Of a stretch of 64,000 nucleotides of DNA, positions 34,771 to 46,639 are shown piece after piece. The translations under genes and the position numbers were made by a program. The notes under the pieces were generated by a model. That model did no database searches and had not been told where the DNA came from. It saw only the letters and a program-made list of their open reading frames with translations. The DNA lies in assembly GCF_018991925.1 (NCBI RefSeq), contig NW_024724368.1:3379742-3443741 (forward strand), given 5' to 3'. Positions within the stretch are counted from its first letter, which is position 1, and each line of letters begins with the position of its first letter. This stretch comes from Homarus americanus (Eukaryota > Arthropoda > Malacostraca > Decapoda > Nephropidae).

Positions 34771-34845
34771 GTTAGATTAGCTTAAATTTGGTTAGGTTAG
34801 ATTAGCTTAAAATTGGTTAGGTTAGATTAGTTTAAATTTGGTGAG
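34771..34845. repeat. 25-bp TTAGG-derived tandem repeat
   Basis: Three copies start at 34771, 34796 and 34821 with GTTAGATTAGCTTAAATTTG+GTTAG. This is a second array whose period is five pentamers. A short GT run lies at about 34610-34632. Confidence 0.85.
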
Positions 34846-35799
34846 TATTGGTTCTTTTAATTTAGTCCTTATACAGATCAGTTAAAATAGGTTGGAATTA
34901 TAACCATTTCGTAAACTTGCGCCCACAATACCCCCCCCCTGTACATCCCGGTAATGTCGTGTTGCTTCGGTTATGTTGCAGGCTTTAACTCCATGCACCC
35001 TTACCAACTTAGTTTCTACTCTCTAGTTTAATATTTTTGCTACTAGGCTTTTATCATCGTTGTTAGGGTATAAACGCTGTTTCTAAGTGACGCATTAAGT
35101 CATGGATTAGTTAGAGTACTGCCGTCAAGTTATTAAATCAGAAATACTGTTGTCAAGTTAATAATATCTCTGCCGCTGTCAAGATTCAAACTACCTTCTG
35201 AGTTAATATCATTGGTCTTGATTTACCATCGTCAGTATTTCAGTTGCCGGTATCTGGTGCTAAATAATACCTTCGCTCGGTATTTATAAGTGCACGCACA
35301 CCTGAGCAGTACTTTCGATGAGCACCCCAGCACCAGCCCCGGCCTCTCCAAGCCAGTTAAAGGTTAGATTAGGTTAAGATAAGACTTTCGGGACATAAGC
35401 TTTGTTGCTAGGTTAAGGTTAGGTTAACGGTGGTTGTTTTATCTCGAGGTTGTTAAAACAACTCTGATAATGGTAAACTCGGTTCCTCTCTACGATACTG
35501 TCACTATCACCAGATGACCCAAGTTTTTACTACCTTGCATACACACACTGCTCAGTTGAAGATGTTGCTAGGCTCCGCTCTATCAACCTGTTCCTCTTCC
35601 CCTACTTCCACGAGACTATAAAATTCTAAATTTTCTCCCGAGTACATAGTTTGACTTGGTTTTTAGTCATCGTTATCTATAAAACTTAATAGTTAACTGA
35701 AAAAAGGAAATGTATACTTGGAGAGTTCCTTGTTAGGTTACATCACAGGTTACCGCCTTTCATAAACTTGCAGGATAAACACTTGAGATTGAATCGCCA

Positions 35800-36040
35800 C
35801 ACCTGCGTCAATTCTTCGTGGAGGAGATGACGTTAGCACGATGGAGGCGGCGGCAGAGGTCGTGTGTTGTGTCTCCAATTGTTGCTACGCGCGTCTCTAG
35901 CACCCTGTGTAACCCAGGCAGCTTAGCGGCTTGGGAAAGTTTTTCTCCTGCATCAACAGCGTCAACGACACGACCGTCGCCGCCCGGAGCGTGTTGGTGT
36001 TGATACCCAGCCAGACGTCCGGGCGACACGAGCCCATAAG
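35800..36040. other. GC/CpG-rich island in AT-rich intron, function unknown
   Basis: This 240-bp patch is visibly richer in GC and CpG than its neighbours and is open on both strands. Plus-strand peptides include GKFFSCINSVNDTTVAARSV; I recognise no family. It could be a nested exon, a regulatory island or a decayed element. Confidence 0.3.
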
Positions 36041-36649
36041 AAACTTGTTAACATTGATTCTGCTTTTGGAACTTTTTATTCCCTGCTCAAGCTTAACAGT
36101 TCCCGTGTTGTATTACCGCTGCAGACTTATCTTTAATGTTCGCGTAAGTGACGGTGATGGTGCGCACCGGTCCAAATTCTTCTTCCAGTTTTATAAATGA
36201 AGGTGACGAGTTGCCTTAAATATTCAGAGCTATTGAGATAAGCAATCGGCGGTGTTGTTGGTTGTGGGACACTTACAGCCTATAATGAACGTGATATAAG
36301 ACGGTAAATAACCCTCAAAGTCATGCACTCTGTCGCCTTCAGCAGTAAAATAAATCAGTAGAAAGCAATTAAGGGCTCCGGTACGTGGCTCCAACCCCAC
36401 AATCAAGTGTCTGGTGACGTGGCAGGAACGAACTTGATACAGTTATTATTAGTGTTATTTTCCATGACACGTCGGCAAGGGCGCTGCTGCTGTCGTCAGT
36501 TGCTGGCTGGCTTGGCTCGAGAGGTCTGTACACAAGGTCGCTGTCAGATACACTCACGCACATAATGACCAGATGCCCATACACGTAAACATGAATATAC
36601 ACACAGTCATTGCCAGATACCGACAACGAAAAGTACGAGAATATTATAA

Positions 36650-36845
36650 GGAAAAATAAATTACATAAAGAAACAAATGACAAACGGATGGTAGAATATT
36701 ATAATGAAAAAATAAATGACATGAGAAAATAAATGACAAACGGATGGTGCAAGATTATAAGGAAATAAATAAATGACAAACGGATGATACAAGATTTAAG
36801 GACAAAATTAAATGATATGAAAAAACAAATGACAAACGGATGTAG
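36650..36845. repeat. Degenerate tandem repeat of about 60-70 bp
   Basis: AAATGACAAACGGATGGT recurs four times with intervening AAGATTATAAGG/AATATTATAA and ATGAAAAAAT segments. Confidence 0.75.
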
Positions 36846-37282
36846 AGTGGATACAATAGGTTGTCACAAGGACTTTGAGAAAATAAAAAGAGAACTGAGT
36901 AGAAGAGAAAACAAAGAGAACAAATGTCAAGAACAGATAAGAAGGAACGGGGAGGTATAATGTAGGAGATAAATCTTAAAAGAGAGATGGAGAGAATGTT
37001 TTGAGAAATATGTACACGCGTGCATTAAAGTGTGTGTGTGAGCAGATGACAATCATGGGTCGCTGGATAAGTCTTCAAATCTGAGTCAATATTAAGATAG
37101 CTTAGTACCCACAACACTGGCCAGTCGAGACGCCAACCCTGGCACCACACACTGTTCACTAAAACAATCATAACACGAAGCTGAATCAATGTGTATTAGA
37201 AATGTCATGGTGTAAACTAAATGCAATCCACCTATTTATTAACATATCGACAATTACGTGCAATAATATGCTCCTAAGCAGA

Positions 37283-37560
37283 CGTAACTAAACCTAACCT
37301 AACTTAACTCGGCTTAGCAAAACATACCCACACTAACCTAACCTACCCCCATCCTCGCTGCCATTGTAACACGAACTATAGTTACAATGTAGAAGCCTTA
37401 GTATACAAGGCTGTTGGTGTTGTCGGATCATCAGTGTAAGGAGCGCCACGTGTCTCGAGGATAATCGTCTAAGTCTCACAATACAAAAGACTTTATTAAA
37501 TTTTGTTAGGTTACGTTACGATGGATTGGGTTGGGTTAAGTTACGTTACGTTAAGTGTAT
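37283..37560. repeat. Two short TTAGG-type blocks
   Basis: AACCTAACCTAACTTAAC-type sequence near 37285-37350 and GTTAGGTTACGTTACG-type sequence near 37503-37556, in opposite orientations. Confidence 0.65.
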
Positions 37561-37756
37561 ATGCACAAATTCCTGCATCTACAATATATACATACAGTAC
37601 ATTCATGTTTACGTATATACTGTATAGAAGTCGAACTAATCATCAAGCCTTCCGTTTGGGCATCCGTGATACTCAGAGCCAAGCGTGAAAGAGTTGATGT
37701 TACTCTAAATTTGCAAAACGTCACGTTGAATACAGATTTAAGGTACACATTTTACT

Positions 37757-37758
<2 letters not shown>

Positions 37759-37809
<51 letters not shown>
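37759..37809. repeat. (GA)n microsatellite
   Basis: A pure GA run of about 51 bp. Confidence 0.97.
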
Positions 37810-37813
<4 letters not shown>

Positions 37814-38364
37814 GGTAGCTACAATCAAGGGTCTTAGCTGCAGTGGTGGTGAAGTACTGTCCACACTTGACAGGTGAGAGCGAGGCAGCCCAACGCAGGG
37901 TATAAGAGACCACTTGTAACTGGACAAAAGATTCTTCCTCGGCGTCAACACTCAAGGCGACGTTTGTTTCAGCTGCTCTCGTGTCAAATCAACAGTAGGA
38001 GTGAGCGGCTGTTGATTGAAGAACAGTAAGAGGGAGATAACACCACACTCACTGCTCTTGCTGAGGAGTAAGTCTTAAAGTGAACCACGAGTTTGAATCA
38101 TTGGTTCGTTAATGTTTCGCATGACTATGAATCAAAGAATGTATCTAGTTATGGTAGTAGAATCCCAGTTTAACATTAGCCTCCGTTATTCTATTGGTAT
38201 TTAAGTGAGCTACGTATATACGAGTTCTTGTACCTCCTCAGACAAGGTAAATATTAACGTACGATACTTTAAGAATCGGGTACAAAAGCCACAATATGGG
38301 AGGGAGATGTGAGGTGTGCTGGGGGATGATTCAATACTCAACAGTAGCCCGTCCTCCATACACT

Positions 38365-38545
38365 CTCTTCCTTCATCATTCCTTCTTTTTCCTTCATAAT
38401 TCCTTCTTCTTCCTTCATTCCTTCTTCCTTCATCATTCCTTCTTCCTTCATAATTCCTTCTTCGTCCTTCATAATTCCTTCTTCCTTCATCATTCCTTCT
38501 TCTTCCTTCATCATTCCTTCTTCTTCCTTCATCATTCCTTTATCT
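38365..38545. repeat. CTTCATCATTCCTTCTT tandem repeat
   Basis: Irregular units of 15-20 bp (TTCCTTCTTCCTTCATCATT). They translate as Met/Lys/Glu-rich or Phe/His-rich frames, which I reject as genes. Confidence 0.88.
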
Positions 38546-39132
38546 CTTCTTCGTCATCTTTCTGTCCCTCTATCGTTCCCGTTTCTATTCACTCTCAGGT
38601 CAATGTATGAAGATCATAAAGACACTTGAAACCAATGCTGCGACTGATGCATCATAATATTGCCCTGTTTCCCGCCACGAACTACACTTTGTCATCATGA
38701 TCCTACGCCTCCCCACCTTATCCAGATGATATTGATGCCTGGTGTAGTACTAAATCAAGAATACGTGCTTAAAGACCTCAGTTGTTGAAACGCAGTAATA
38801 CACAGAAACACACCCCCCCCCCCCTCTCTCGGTCTACTATGAGGGAAAATCTTACCAACACACTGTAAGAGATACAACCTCTATAATGGCGCATATAACG
38901 AGGGAGACTCCTTTCATGCGGTCTATGTATCAAGAAGTGACACAATTTCCTCAGTACTAGACTCAAGACCACACACCATCTGTATACATAAAGGTCAAGG
39001 CAGTAGAGCAGCTGTTATAGTGCCAAGGTCTGACACCCTCCATGTAAGTGTTCTGGCACCGAAACACACACAGACAGACACATGAGACCAGATGAACCTA
39101 TACCTAACTTGAACCATAATTTTGGACCAACC

Positions 39133-39300
39133 GCTGAGGAGTACCATAGGGGGATAGAGGAGTACCATAGAGGGAGATACCATAGGGGGGGGGATAGAGG
39201 AGTACCATAGGGGGAGAGAGGAGTACCATAGGGGGATAGAGGAGTACCATAGGGGGATAGAGGAGTACCATAGGGGGATAGAGGAGTACCACAGGGGGAG
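39133..39300. repeat. 21-bp minisatellite
   Basis: About eight copies of GGAGTACCATAGGGGGATAG+A with variable G-run length. Confidence 0.9.
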
Positions 39301-39404
39301 GGGTGGGGGGCAATGGTGATCCTCGACTTACTATTACCACTGGAAGGATTAAGTTATATCTTGCTTTACGCTATAACTCCCCCCCCCCGGCTTCTTCTTT
39401 ATCA

Positions 39405-39600
39405 CCAACACCACCATCACCATCACCACCACCATCACCACCATCACCACCAGCACCATCATCACCACCATCACCATCACCACCAGCACCATCATCATCA
39501 CCACCATCACCAGCATCACCAGCACCATCATCACCACCACCAGCATCATCATCACCAGCATCATCATCATCACCAGCATTATCATCACCACTTGTATCAT
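39405..39600. repeat. (ACC/ATC)n trinucleotide block
   Basis: CACCATCACCACCATCATCA-type sequence over about 195 bp. Open on several frames as poly-His or poly-Pro/Ser, not coding. Confidence 0.93.
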
Positions 39601-40635
39601 TCCACTGTTGTATAAAACCCTCGCCCATCTACTATCATCTCCCTATCAACTGAAGGCTTTCCCCCCAAACTCCCTAAATTCGTTTGTCCAATCTAATAGT
39701 TCCTCTTCACATTCGATCAGGAAGTTAGGTGATACTGGGAATGTAGAATTTCCTTCATGCCTACAAAGACTTTCTCTACTAGACCAAGTTTATGGGCCAT
39801 TCATCTTCCCGTAAACCAACAAACAATAGTCAAGAGGCTAATGACCTGCCACTACAGCTGAGACCACTGACCCTCCACACATACAGTACAACAACACCCA
39901 CCACACAAGATAACTCTATCAAGGTATTTTTCACATAACACAAGATAATATACATTATACCATTAAATACCAAGTGAAAATAACTTAACCCAATTACTAT
40001 TAAAGGTTAAGTCATAAATAAAGGTTCCCGCTGTTAATAATTTACCGACTCATCAAATTATATATATTATATCAATTAACTCAGTCATCCTGTTTCGCCA
40101 CTATACATTTTTTGTTTAAGTTACGGTCAAGACGCCGGGATGATCCTTCGAGAGGTGTATAAACACAGGGTACACAGCAGATAGCTCTCCCCCGTGTTAA
40201 GCCCAACTGGTGGGAACAGAAGCGGCCGTCTCCTCCATCACAGTACCTGTCTGTCTGTCTCCCAGGTGCCGCGACTACTCCTGCGTCATGATCCTCACCA
40301 CGCTCACCTCCCCACCAGGATGTTTACCAGGAACTTGACAAACCTCCACAAGTGAAGACACCGGCAGATACATGGAAAGACATACAGACTGACAGAAATG
40401 GACAAGACTGAATCTGCTCCTACCAGTACTAAACTGTCAACCTTAACCACAACGAACGCCTAAAACAACACAATCGAATACAATAACAATCCTGACACTC
40501 AGAGATGCGGTACCTGCTGGTCTCCGCCGGCCAACTACGAAGATCCTATCGACATTATCTGATCTGTGTGTGACCTGTGGCTTTGTGTCTCGTTCAGATA
40601 ATGGAGAACTTTCAGGTGACCCTCACAGCGAGAGA

Positions 40636-40680
40636 AGATAGAGAGGGGGGGGAGAGAGGGGGGGGGGAGAGAGAGGGTTG
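40636..40680. repeat. G-rich/GAGA tract
   Basis: GAGAGGGGGGGGAGAGA-type homopurine sequence. Confidence 0.85.
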
Positions 40681-41404
40681 ATGGCTTATAAGAACCACAC
40701 AGACGACACATGAAAGAACAATGCTGAGCTGAAACCAGTTTATAAGAGTCGACATCAACCAGCAATCGTTATGAAAGAGTGATACCTGTCCATCTTGTTC
40801 ATACACCTTGCTATACATAAGGCCGTCGTGTTGGCCCAAGGTGACTACATGACAATGTGACAACTTAAACTCGTGTGGTGGTAGCGGAGGTTGGTAGGGT
40901 GGTGGTAGAGCGGGGAGTGGCAGGGTGGTAGGAGAGGGCAGGCCAGGCCAGGGTGGGGTAGCCTGATCAAAGACACCGATGGTCGAGTCTGGAAGCTGCA
41001 ATACAAGGCTTCCGCGCGTCTCCCCCCCCCCCACACACACACCCTTCCCCTCCATTGTCACACTCACGCACTCTGTAACATCTATTACTCAGGGTCTTTA
41101 ATTTTTCAGGACAATTTTAAATACAAAGTACCGAACTTCTTTCTATTGACGTAAACTTGTATTTGAAAGATGTAATTACCTCAAAAATAAAATATTAGTG
41201 GGAAAGTTTTTTTACGGATCTCACCTTGAAGAGGAATTTACTTAGGAAGAGAAAGTGTAAAAACCTAAAGAAATTGAATTACATGTGAATGCTTACGGCT
41301 TATCGCACTGTGTGACGGGGCCATGTGACGGGGCCGTATGAAAGGGACCTTGTGACGGGGACCTTGTGACGGCTGAACTATTTGCCCTTTATAGGCGTTA
41401 GCGA

Positions 41405-41950
41405 CGGTCATGTCCACCACTACCTCCGCTATCACCACCATCACTATCACCACCATCACTATCACCACCATCATCATTATCACCATCACCATCATTATCA
41501 CCATCACCATCATTATCACCATCACTATCACCACCATCACTATCACCACCATCATCACCATCATCATCATTATGACCATCACATCACCACCATCATCATT
41601 ATCACCATCATCATCATTATCATCATTATCACCACCATCATCATTATCACCATCATCATCATTATCACCATCATCATCATTATCACCACCATCATCATTA
41701 TGACCACCATCATTATCACCATCATCATCATTATGACCATCATCACTATCACCACCACCATCATTATCACCATCATCATCATTATCACCACCATCACTAT
41801 CACCACCATAATCATTATCACCATCATCATCATTATCACCACCATCATCATTATCACCACCATCATCATTATCACCATCATCATCATTATCACCATCACC
41901 ATCATTATCACCACCATCATCATCATCACCACTACCACCACCATTACTAC
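41405..41950. repeat. Large (ATC/ACC)n block
   Basis: About 545 bp of ATCACCATCATCATCATTAT units. The 246-codon Asp/Gly/Asn-rich minus frame and the 283-codon His/Ile-rich plus frame are both products of this repeat. Confidence 0.95.
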
Positions 41951-42054
41951 CACTATCACTAACTGCTCTGTGCGCTGGCTTGCTGCTGTGAGCTCTATGC
42001 TGCATGACAGTAAGGACCAGTTTTCGTGGTACTGTATTTATAGTCAGACAGAGA

Positions 42055-42232
42055 GGGAGGAAGAGACGCTGGGGAGAGGAGGAAAGGGTGGGGAGAGGAG
42101 GAAGAGAGGGAAGGGTAGGAGGAAAAGAGTGAGGAAAGGGAGGAAGAAGGGGTGGGAAGAAGAAAGGGGAAGGAGCGAGAGAAGGAAGGAAAGGAGGAAC
42201 GAAAGGATAGGAAGAAGGAAAGAGGAAGTTTG
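42055..42232. repeat. Homopurine tract
   Basis: About 175 bp of nearly pure A/G (GGAGGAAGAGAGGGAAGG-like). Confidence 0.88.
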
Positions 42233-42675
42233 AATGTAAAGGATGAATCCGGAAGTGTTGGCAGGGAGCAGTGTGTCAAGGTGAAGTGCTCCGGAACTTC
42301 CAGTGCTTCACACACGCACACACATACACACGAGAGCGCCTGTGTTCATGTGTACAAGCACTTGAATCTAAACATTTTGACACGCACACGTACATACATA
42401 CACAAAAATTTTCAAATAAGAACAACTACTGAAATAACACGAACTATAGGATAAGTTAGGTAAGGTTAGGTTAGGTTACTCATGTACGCCGCTAACACTA
42501 TGTATACCTGTGTCCTGAAGGTGTACAGTTAACACCACAACTGTACACACGTGTTGCCAGAGTCACTAAGACAACAAGACAAGACGTGACGTTGCAACAA
42601 TGTATTCTGACGCCTTGTGAGCATTTACCTGTGAGTAGGACACATACCTATGTATCCTTGGGCTCATGGTTAGGG

Positions 42676-42770
42676 TGTACCGTCTGTGTGTTCGTGTGTG
42701 TACCGTTTGTGTGTACCATTTGTAACTTATTGTGTACCATATGTAACTTACTGTGTACCATCTGTGTGTT
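42676..42770. repeat. 22/23-bp degenerate tandem repeat
   Basis: About four copies of GTGTACCATTTGTAACTTAC-type sequence. A short TTAGG block precedes at about 42448-42477. Confidence 0.7.
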
Positions 42771-44150
42771 AGTATGTTTTCCCAGCACTGTTCATAATTT
42801 GTTTTAGGTGACTATGTTAGTAAGTTAGCTGCAACATATCCTCTCGTCCCTGGCGCGCGTGTGTGTGTTCCTTGCATGGTGGTGACTAAAGTGCTACTCA
42901 GCCTTGAATAATCCCTGGCCTTCCACCACTCAACCTTGTATTTCCCTCTATTTAGCTCCTCCCTGAAGTGGACAATAGGCCAGTTTTAGCACAGCACATG
43001 AGTCAGGTGTTATGTAGAAATATTCAAGAAACAGCAATTACTCCCTTAGTCCACGTATGTATACTTAACAAGATGCCCTTCACATACATCTACAAATAAT
43101 CAGCAACAGTTCACAAAAAAATGCAAAGGTTTAATAAAAAAAAAGGATATACCAAGACAACACAGACACCCACGCGATCACGAGCGAGTCAAAGCTGCTT
43201 CCATGTGCATCAAAACAGTTCAGTACGTCGATTAAAAACATCAGTATTGACCCCCCCAAAAAAAACAGTGAGATAGCCGACTAATGCGATGCGCCAATAT
43301 TATTTACCTCGAAAGGTTGTAACAATTCTATCCTCAACATAAATAAAATATACCGGGTTTATAAATGAATCAATCTGCTAATGGCGTCACCCCCTCATAA
43401 TTTCAGGACAACGCATGATGGTATGAGTCCGCTTTATACATGACAAATATGAATGTGTACAAAATGCCGGAAGTTCACAACTAATATAGACCACTGATGG
43501 CTTCATGTGACTCCTCCTGCCACGGCTGACCATAGCCTCTTGAAATATTTATCGATTCAAACTTTAAAATGGAATAAATGATTGTCCCAGGGCGTTTACA
43601 AAGGCGGGAGACCGGTAGTTACTGTTCGGTGGTAAACCTGGTCGTTTAGGCAGTAAAAGTTTAACTACAGTGCCGACCAACCACACAACCACACTATAAA
43701 ACGTATACTTTCTTTTAAATTAACTTATAATTCGTTTACGGGAGAAAATAATATATACTCACTATTTTACGGTATAAACTTCCAACGGCTTTAAACGTCA
43801 TACGGCCGAACATGATCACTGTCAAAATTTGCCCCGAACTGTCAATATTATTCATCAAAAGACATAAGTGAATACTGTATACTGCCTCACTCATCGCATT
43901 CCCTTATTATAATTATTCCAGAAGAAATCAATTAAAATACTGAAGGTTTATATAATGTTATCTCAACTTATCTGTGTATGTGAACATGTAAATTAGCATA
44001 ACAAGTGGTAGTGTAAATAATGATAACGGCGCCAAGCAGTCACTCACGCGCGCCAAATTTAAAACCCACTTGGGCACTCAACTACGTAAGCTTCCTGGTA
44101 CATAATGTTTCTGTAATTTTAGACAGAATGGAAGAATATTTTTTAACGTT
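42771..44150. other. Intron interval without recognised features
   Basis: Unique AT-rich sequence adjacent to the inferred first exon. No coding exon or element supported. Confidence 0.4.
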
Positions 44151-44249
44151 AAATCGGTGTAGCTAGTTTATGGTATTGGACATTGACAAGGTTTTTTAAA
44201 TGTTTTAAATCGGTGTAGCTAGTTTATGGTATTGGACATTGACAAGGTT
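44139..44249. repeat. 56-bp direct duplication
   Basis: A 43-bp segment beginning AAATCGGTGTAGCTAGTTTA occurs at 44151-44193 and again at 44207-44249 without visible mismatch, with TTTTTTAA-type sequence before each copy. This is a single tandem duplication. Confidence 0.92.
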
Positions 44250-44729
44250 AATGTTTCACTTGATAAACCTCTATGTAAGTTTCTCGATAATGTACTGTAC
44301 TGTAAGTAGATAATGTTCACACACACACACAGAACAGTCAATAACGATTTAAAGCATAACGATTAGTTCATATGCATATATTAACTGTAGACGGATAATA
44401 TCAAAACAAACCAACGAAATTTGTCTCACTGATCGATCTATCCTCACTCGTACGGAACCAGCCTAACTGAGAGGGACAAGGGGGGGGGGCGGGTACTCTG
44501 TTTTGTTCACTAGGGACGGTCGTTTAGCCTGTAAGACGTTTAAGCCACTACAAGAGCTGCCTAAACAACCATTTTTCGAGGTGTATGGCTGTTTTATACA
44601 CTTGTCGCAATACCGTGTAGAATGAGAAACGTTCACACAAATAAAGGAATAAAGTATCCTCAACTAACGTAGCTAAAGTCTTCTACTGCCACAAACTTCA
44701 CCTCACCTTCACACACGTACAGTACCTAC

Positions 44730-44823
44730 CTTGTTGTTTGTTGGGAATGTGTTGGTGGTGGGGAATGGCGGAGGTGTTGGTGACTGCCAGAGCCGCCACC
44801 ACCACCAGCGCCCACACGTTCAT
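44730..44823 (-). CDS. Signal-peptide exon, inferred exon 1 of the ADAMTS-like gene
   Basis: The ATG is at 44823 (CCACC precedes it, a good start context). The peptide is MNVWALVVVAALAVTNTSA followed by IPHHQHIPNKQQ: a hydrophobic core at residues 4-14 with a plausible signal-peptidase site after Ala19 (T-S-A). The coding exon is 94 bp and ends at a strong donor CAACAAG|GTAGGTACT, leaving one base (phase 1). Exon 2 of the ADAMTS frame starts with the two complementary bases, which would give Ala and continue into EYVSTLRSYEVV. A possible acceptor (CTTGGTTGTACAG) about 50 bases upstream of the ATG hints at a separate 5' UTR exon. That this is a secreted-protein first exon is well supported. 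Its membership in the ADAMTS gene is inferred from strand, order, phase and expected architecture. Confidence 0.72.
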
Positions 44824-44830
44824 GGTGGTG

Positions 44831-46365
44831 CTGGTGAAGATCACACACACACACACACACGTCTCTCTGTACAACCAAGCTCACGATTTTCTGTTTAAAC
44901 TGTCATTTTATTTCAAAGTTCGTAAGTTCGTAATCACCCTCAGAGAATGGTTACGGTATAAAGACTAATTTCCTCCGTAGGTGTTGTCTTCTTTGACCTG
45001 TCCCGAAATAACAGTTAGTGATGTTCCGTCTTCAAGTAACATAAATACCAGTTCACTATATCAACAAATTTCTTCCCTTAGTTTACTACACACAGTAAGT
45101 TTGTATAAAATGTTCAGTTTTTCTCACAAATTCATCGTAATTTTATTAAAAAACATTTGCTATTCATTTCCCCCCTTGTAAAAGTTTATCGAGTGTCTGT
45201 CTTGGTATCCTCCACCATCACCTCACAACAGTTTTAAAACCTTTGAGTCCTATTCACTGTCAGCTCTGAGGACTTGTTGAGTAGCGTCACTCTGGTCTTC
45301 TGAGTTACTCCACACACTGACTCGCCCTTGATACTTCTCATGTAATTTTTTCTAGTACCTTACGTCTCTTGATAATTCGCCTTCACGTCTTTTCAAAAAC
45401 ATTCACTAATCAGTTTTTACTACACAATATGTGGTTTAGAAACATGCCTCACTTTAAACTCGTCTTCTCAGGTTCATCACTACAGAGAAAATTTTCAGGT
45501 TGGTAAAATTCGGGGAGATGTCAGGTGGCGGCGTGACCCACCTGAGGCCACCAGTGAGCCAGCTGGTGGTTGACTGTTCTTGTCCGTCACGTGTTTACAC
45601 CAACCCCTACTACCCTCACGTCGCTGTCTAAGTTTAGATCTCTTGTTTGTGCCCCTTTACGAGTTGCACTTTCCTTGAGTGGCTTTTTTCTTTTCGACGA
45701 AAAGGGCAAAATTCTAGCTTGTTTTAAATGTATTATTTTTATTTTTGTACTTATCAGTTTCTGATCATTTTTATCAAGAGAGAAACAAGGTTGAAGTTTA
45801 AACAGCCTAAGTAAGCGATGCAAACTATCGTTTCATCAATTTCTAAGGGGAAGGGAATTATGCAGCGTGTAAGCTCTCTGTGTTATTCTTAAAGCTTGAG
45901 AGCATGTTGGAATATCTTGTAGCATCAGAGGTGGGAGCAAGACAGTGAGGGTGTGGGTGCAGGACAGCGTGTGTTGTGGATGGAACCAAGAGTTCAGTCA
46001 CGGCGCCTGACCAGCCTCGAAGCAGCGTTCCTTCTACCACCCTCGCCAATGAAACACTGACTCCACCAAAACACCAACTATTACTCACCCTGCTATGGTG
46101 GTGCAGAGTGCCAACACCTCACTTCTTCCTACCAGTTTATTTAATCGTATATTCTATCTAACTCTCTCACAATGCTTTATCTCTGTGAGTAATATGAATG
46201 TGTCTTATGCATTATGAAATATTCACTAGTTCAATATTGCATCGTTAAGAAAAATATCATTCTTGGGAACAAAATTTCGTCACGCGATTGCGTGCCCAAC
46301 CACTCGCCAGACAGGAGGGAACCCCAGTCCAAGCAGCGACATCTATGGCCGGCGACCAGCAGCTG
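44831..46365. promoter_or_regulatory. 5' flank of signal-peptide exon
   Basis: This region lies upstream on the minus strand. A short CA run (44852-44871) sits in the presumed 5' UTR. TTTATA at about 44957-44962 is a possible TATA element, but no reliable initiator or start can be named. The rest is unique sequence without recognised genes. Confidence 0.25.
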
Positions 46366-46555
46366 TGACGTCACCACAACGCCACGGATGAACAGTTCTC
46401 TGAGTGGTTAGTTAGAGAGGCCTCTTAGATGACGTCACAAAATAACAGGTATCACATTGGGTAAGTCGGGAGGCATCTTGGATGACGTACTGAATAACAG
46501 AGTTTCTGATTGGATATAAGATGAGGCATTCCTACGTCACAGATCACCCGATAAT
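46366..46555. promoter_or_regulatory. CRE/CCAAT-bearing 53-bp repeat
   Basis: Perfect CRE palindromes TGACGTCA occur at 46366-46373 and 46430-46437. From 46417 a 53-bp unit repeats at 46470 and 46523: GAGGCNTCTTNGATGACGT, then AATAACAG, then ATTGG (CCAAT on the minus strand) in the first two units. The third unit is decayed but keeps TACGTCA. CRE and CCAAT motifs commonly combine in promoters. The block lies about 1.5 kb upstream of the ADAMTS-like ATG. Regulatory function is inference. Confidence 0.5.
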
Positions 46556-46639
46556 ACAAACTTCCCGTGATCACACGTTAATCTTTATTGTCTGTAGTAC
46601 ACATTGGGGCCATCTTAGTGGTATCTTCCTGTAGTGTTA

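Larger units (their letters stand above)
1710..44729 (-). other. Inferred ADAMTS intron 1, about 43 kb
   Basis: The signal-peptide exon ends after one base of a codon (phase 1), and exon 2 begins with the two bases that complete it (G+CG = Ala). Both are minus-strand and in the correct order, and no other ADAMTS-like exon was seen between them. The interval is saturated with simple repeats and minisatellites, itemised separately. Direct splicing is an inference; a small unrecognised exon or an unrelated nested gene cannot be excluded. Confidence 0.6.

Noticed and set aside
37835..37872. Possible 30-bp plus-strand exon between CTGCAG and ACAG|GTGAGA.
   Set aside because: Too short to judge, no partner exon, and immediately next to a (GA)n run.
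40240..40325. Possible minus-strand exon ending at GGGGAG|GTGAGC near 40305.
   Set aside because: No convincing acceptor or recognisable peptide; a single good donor is expected by chance.
41265..42233. Overlapping open frames of 246 codons (Asp/Gly/Asn-rich, minus) and 283 codons (His/Ile-rich, plus).
   Set aside because: Both are translations of the (ATC/ACC)n block at 41405-41950. Trinucleotide repeats leave every frame open, so length is not evidence of coding.
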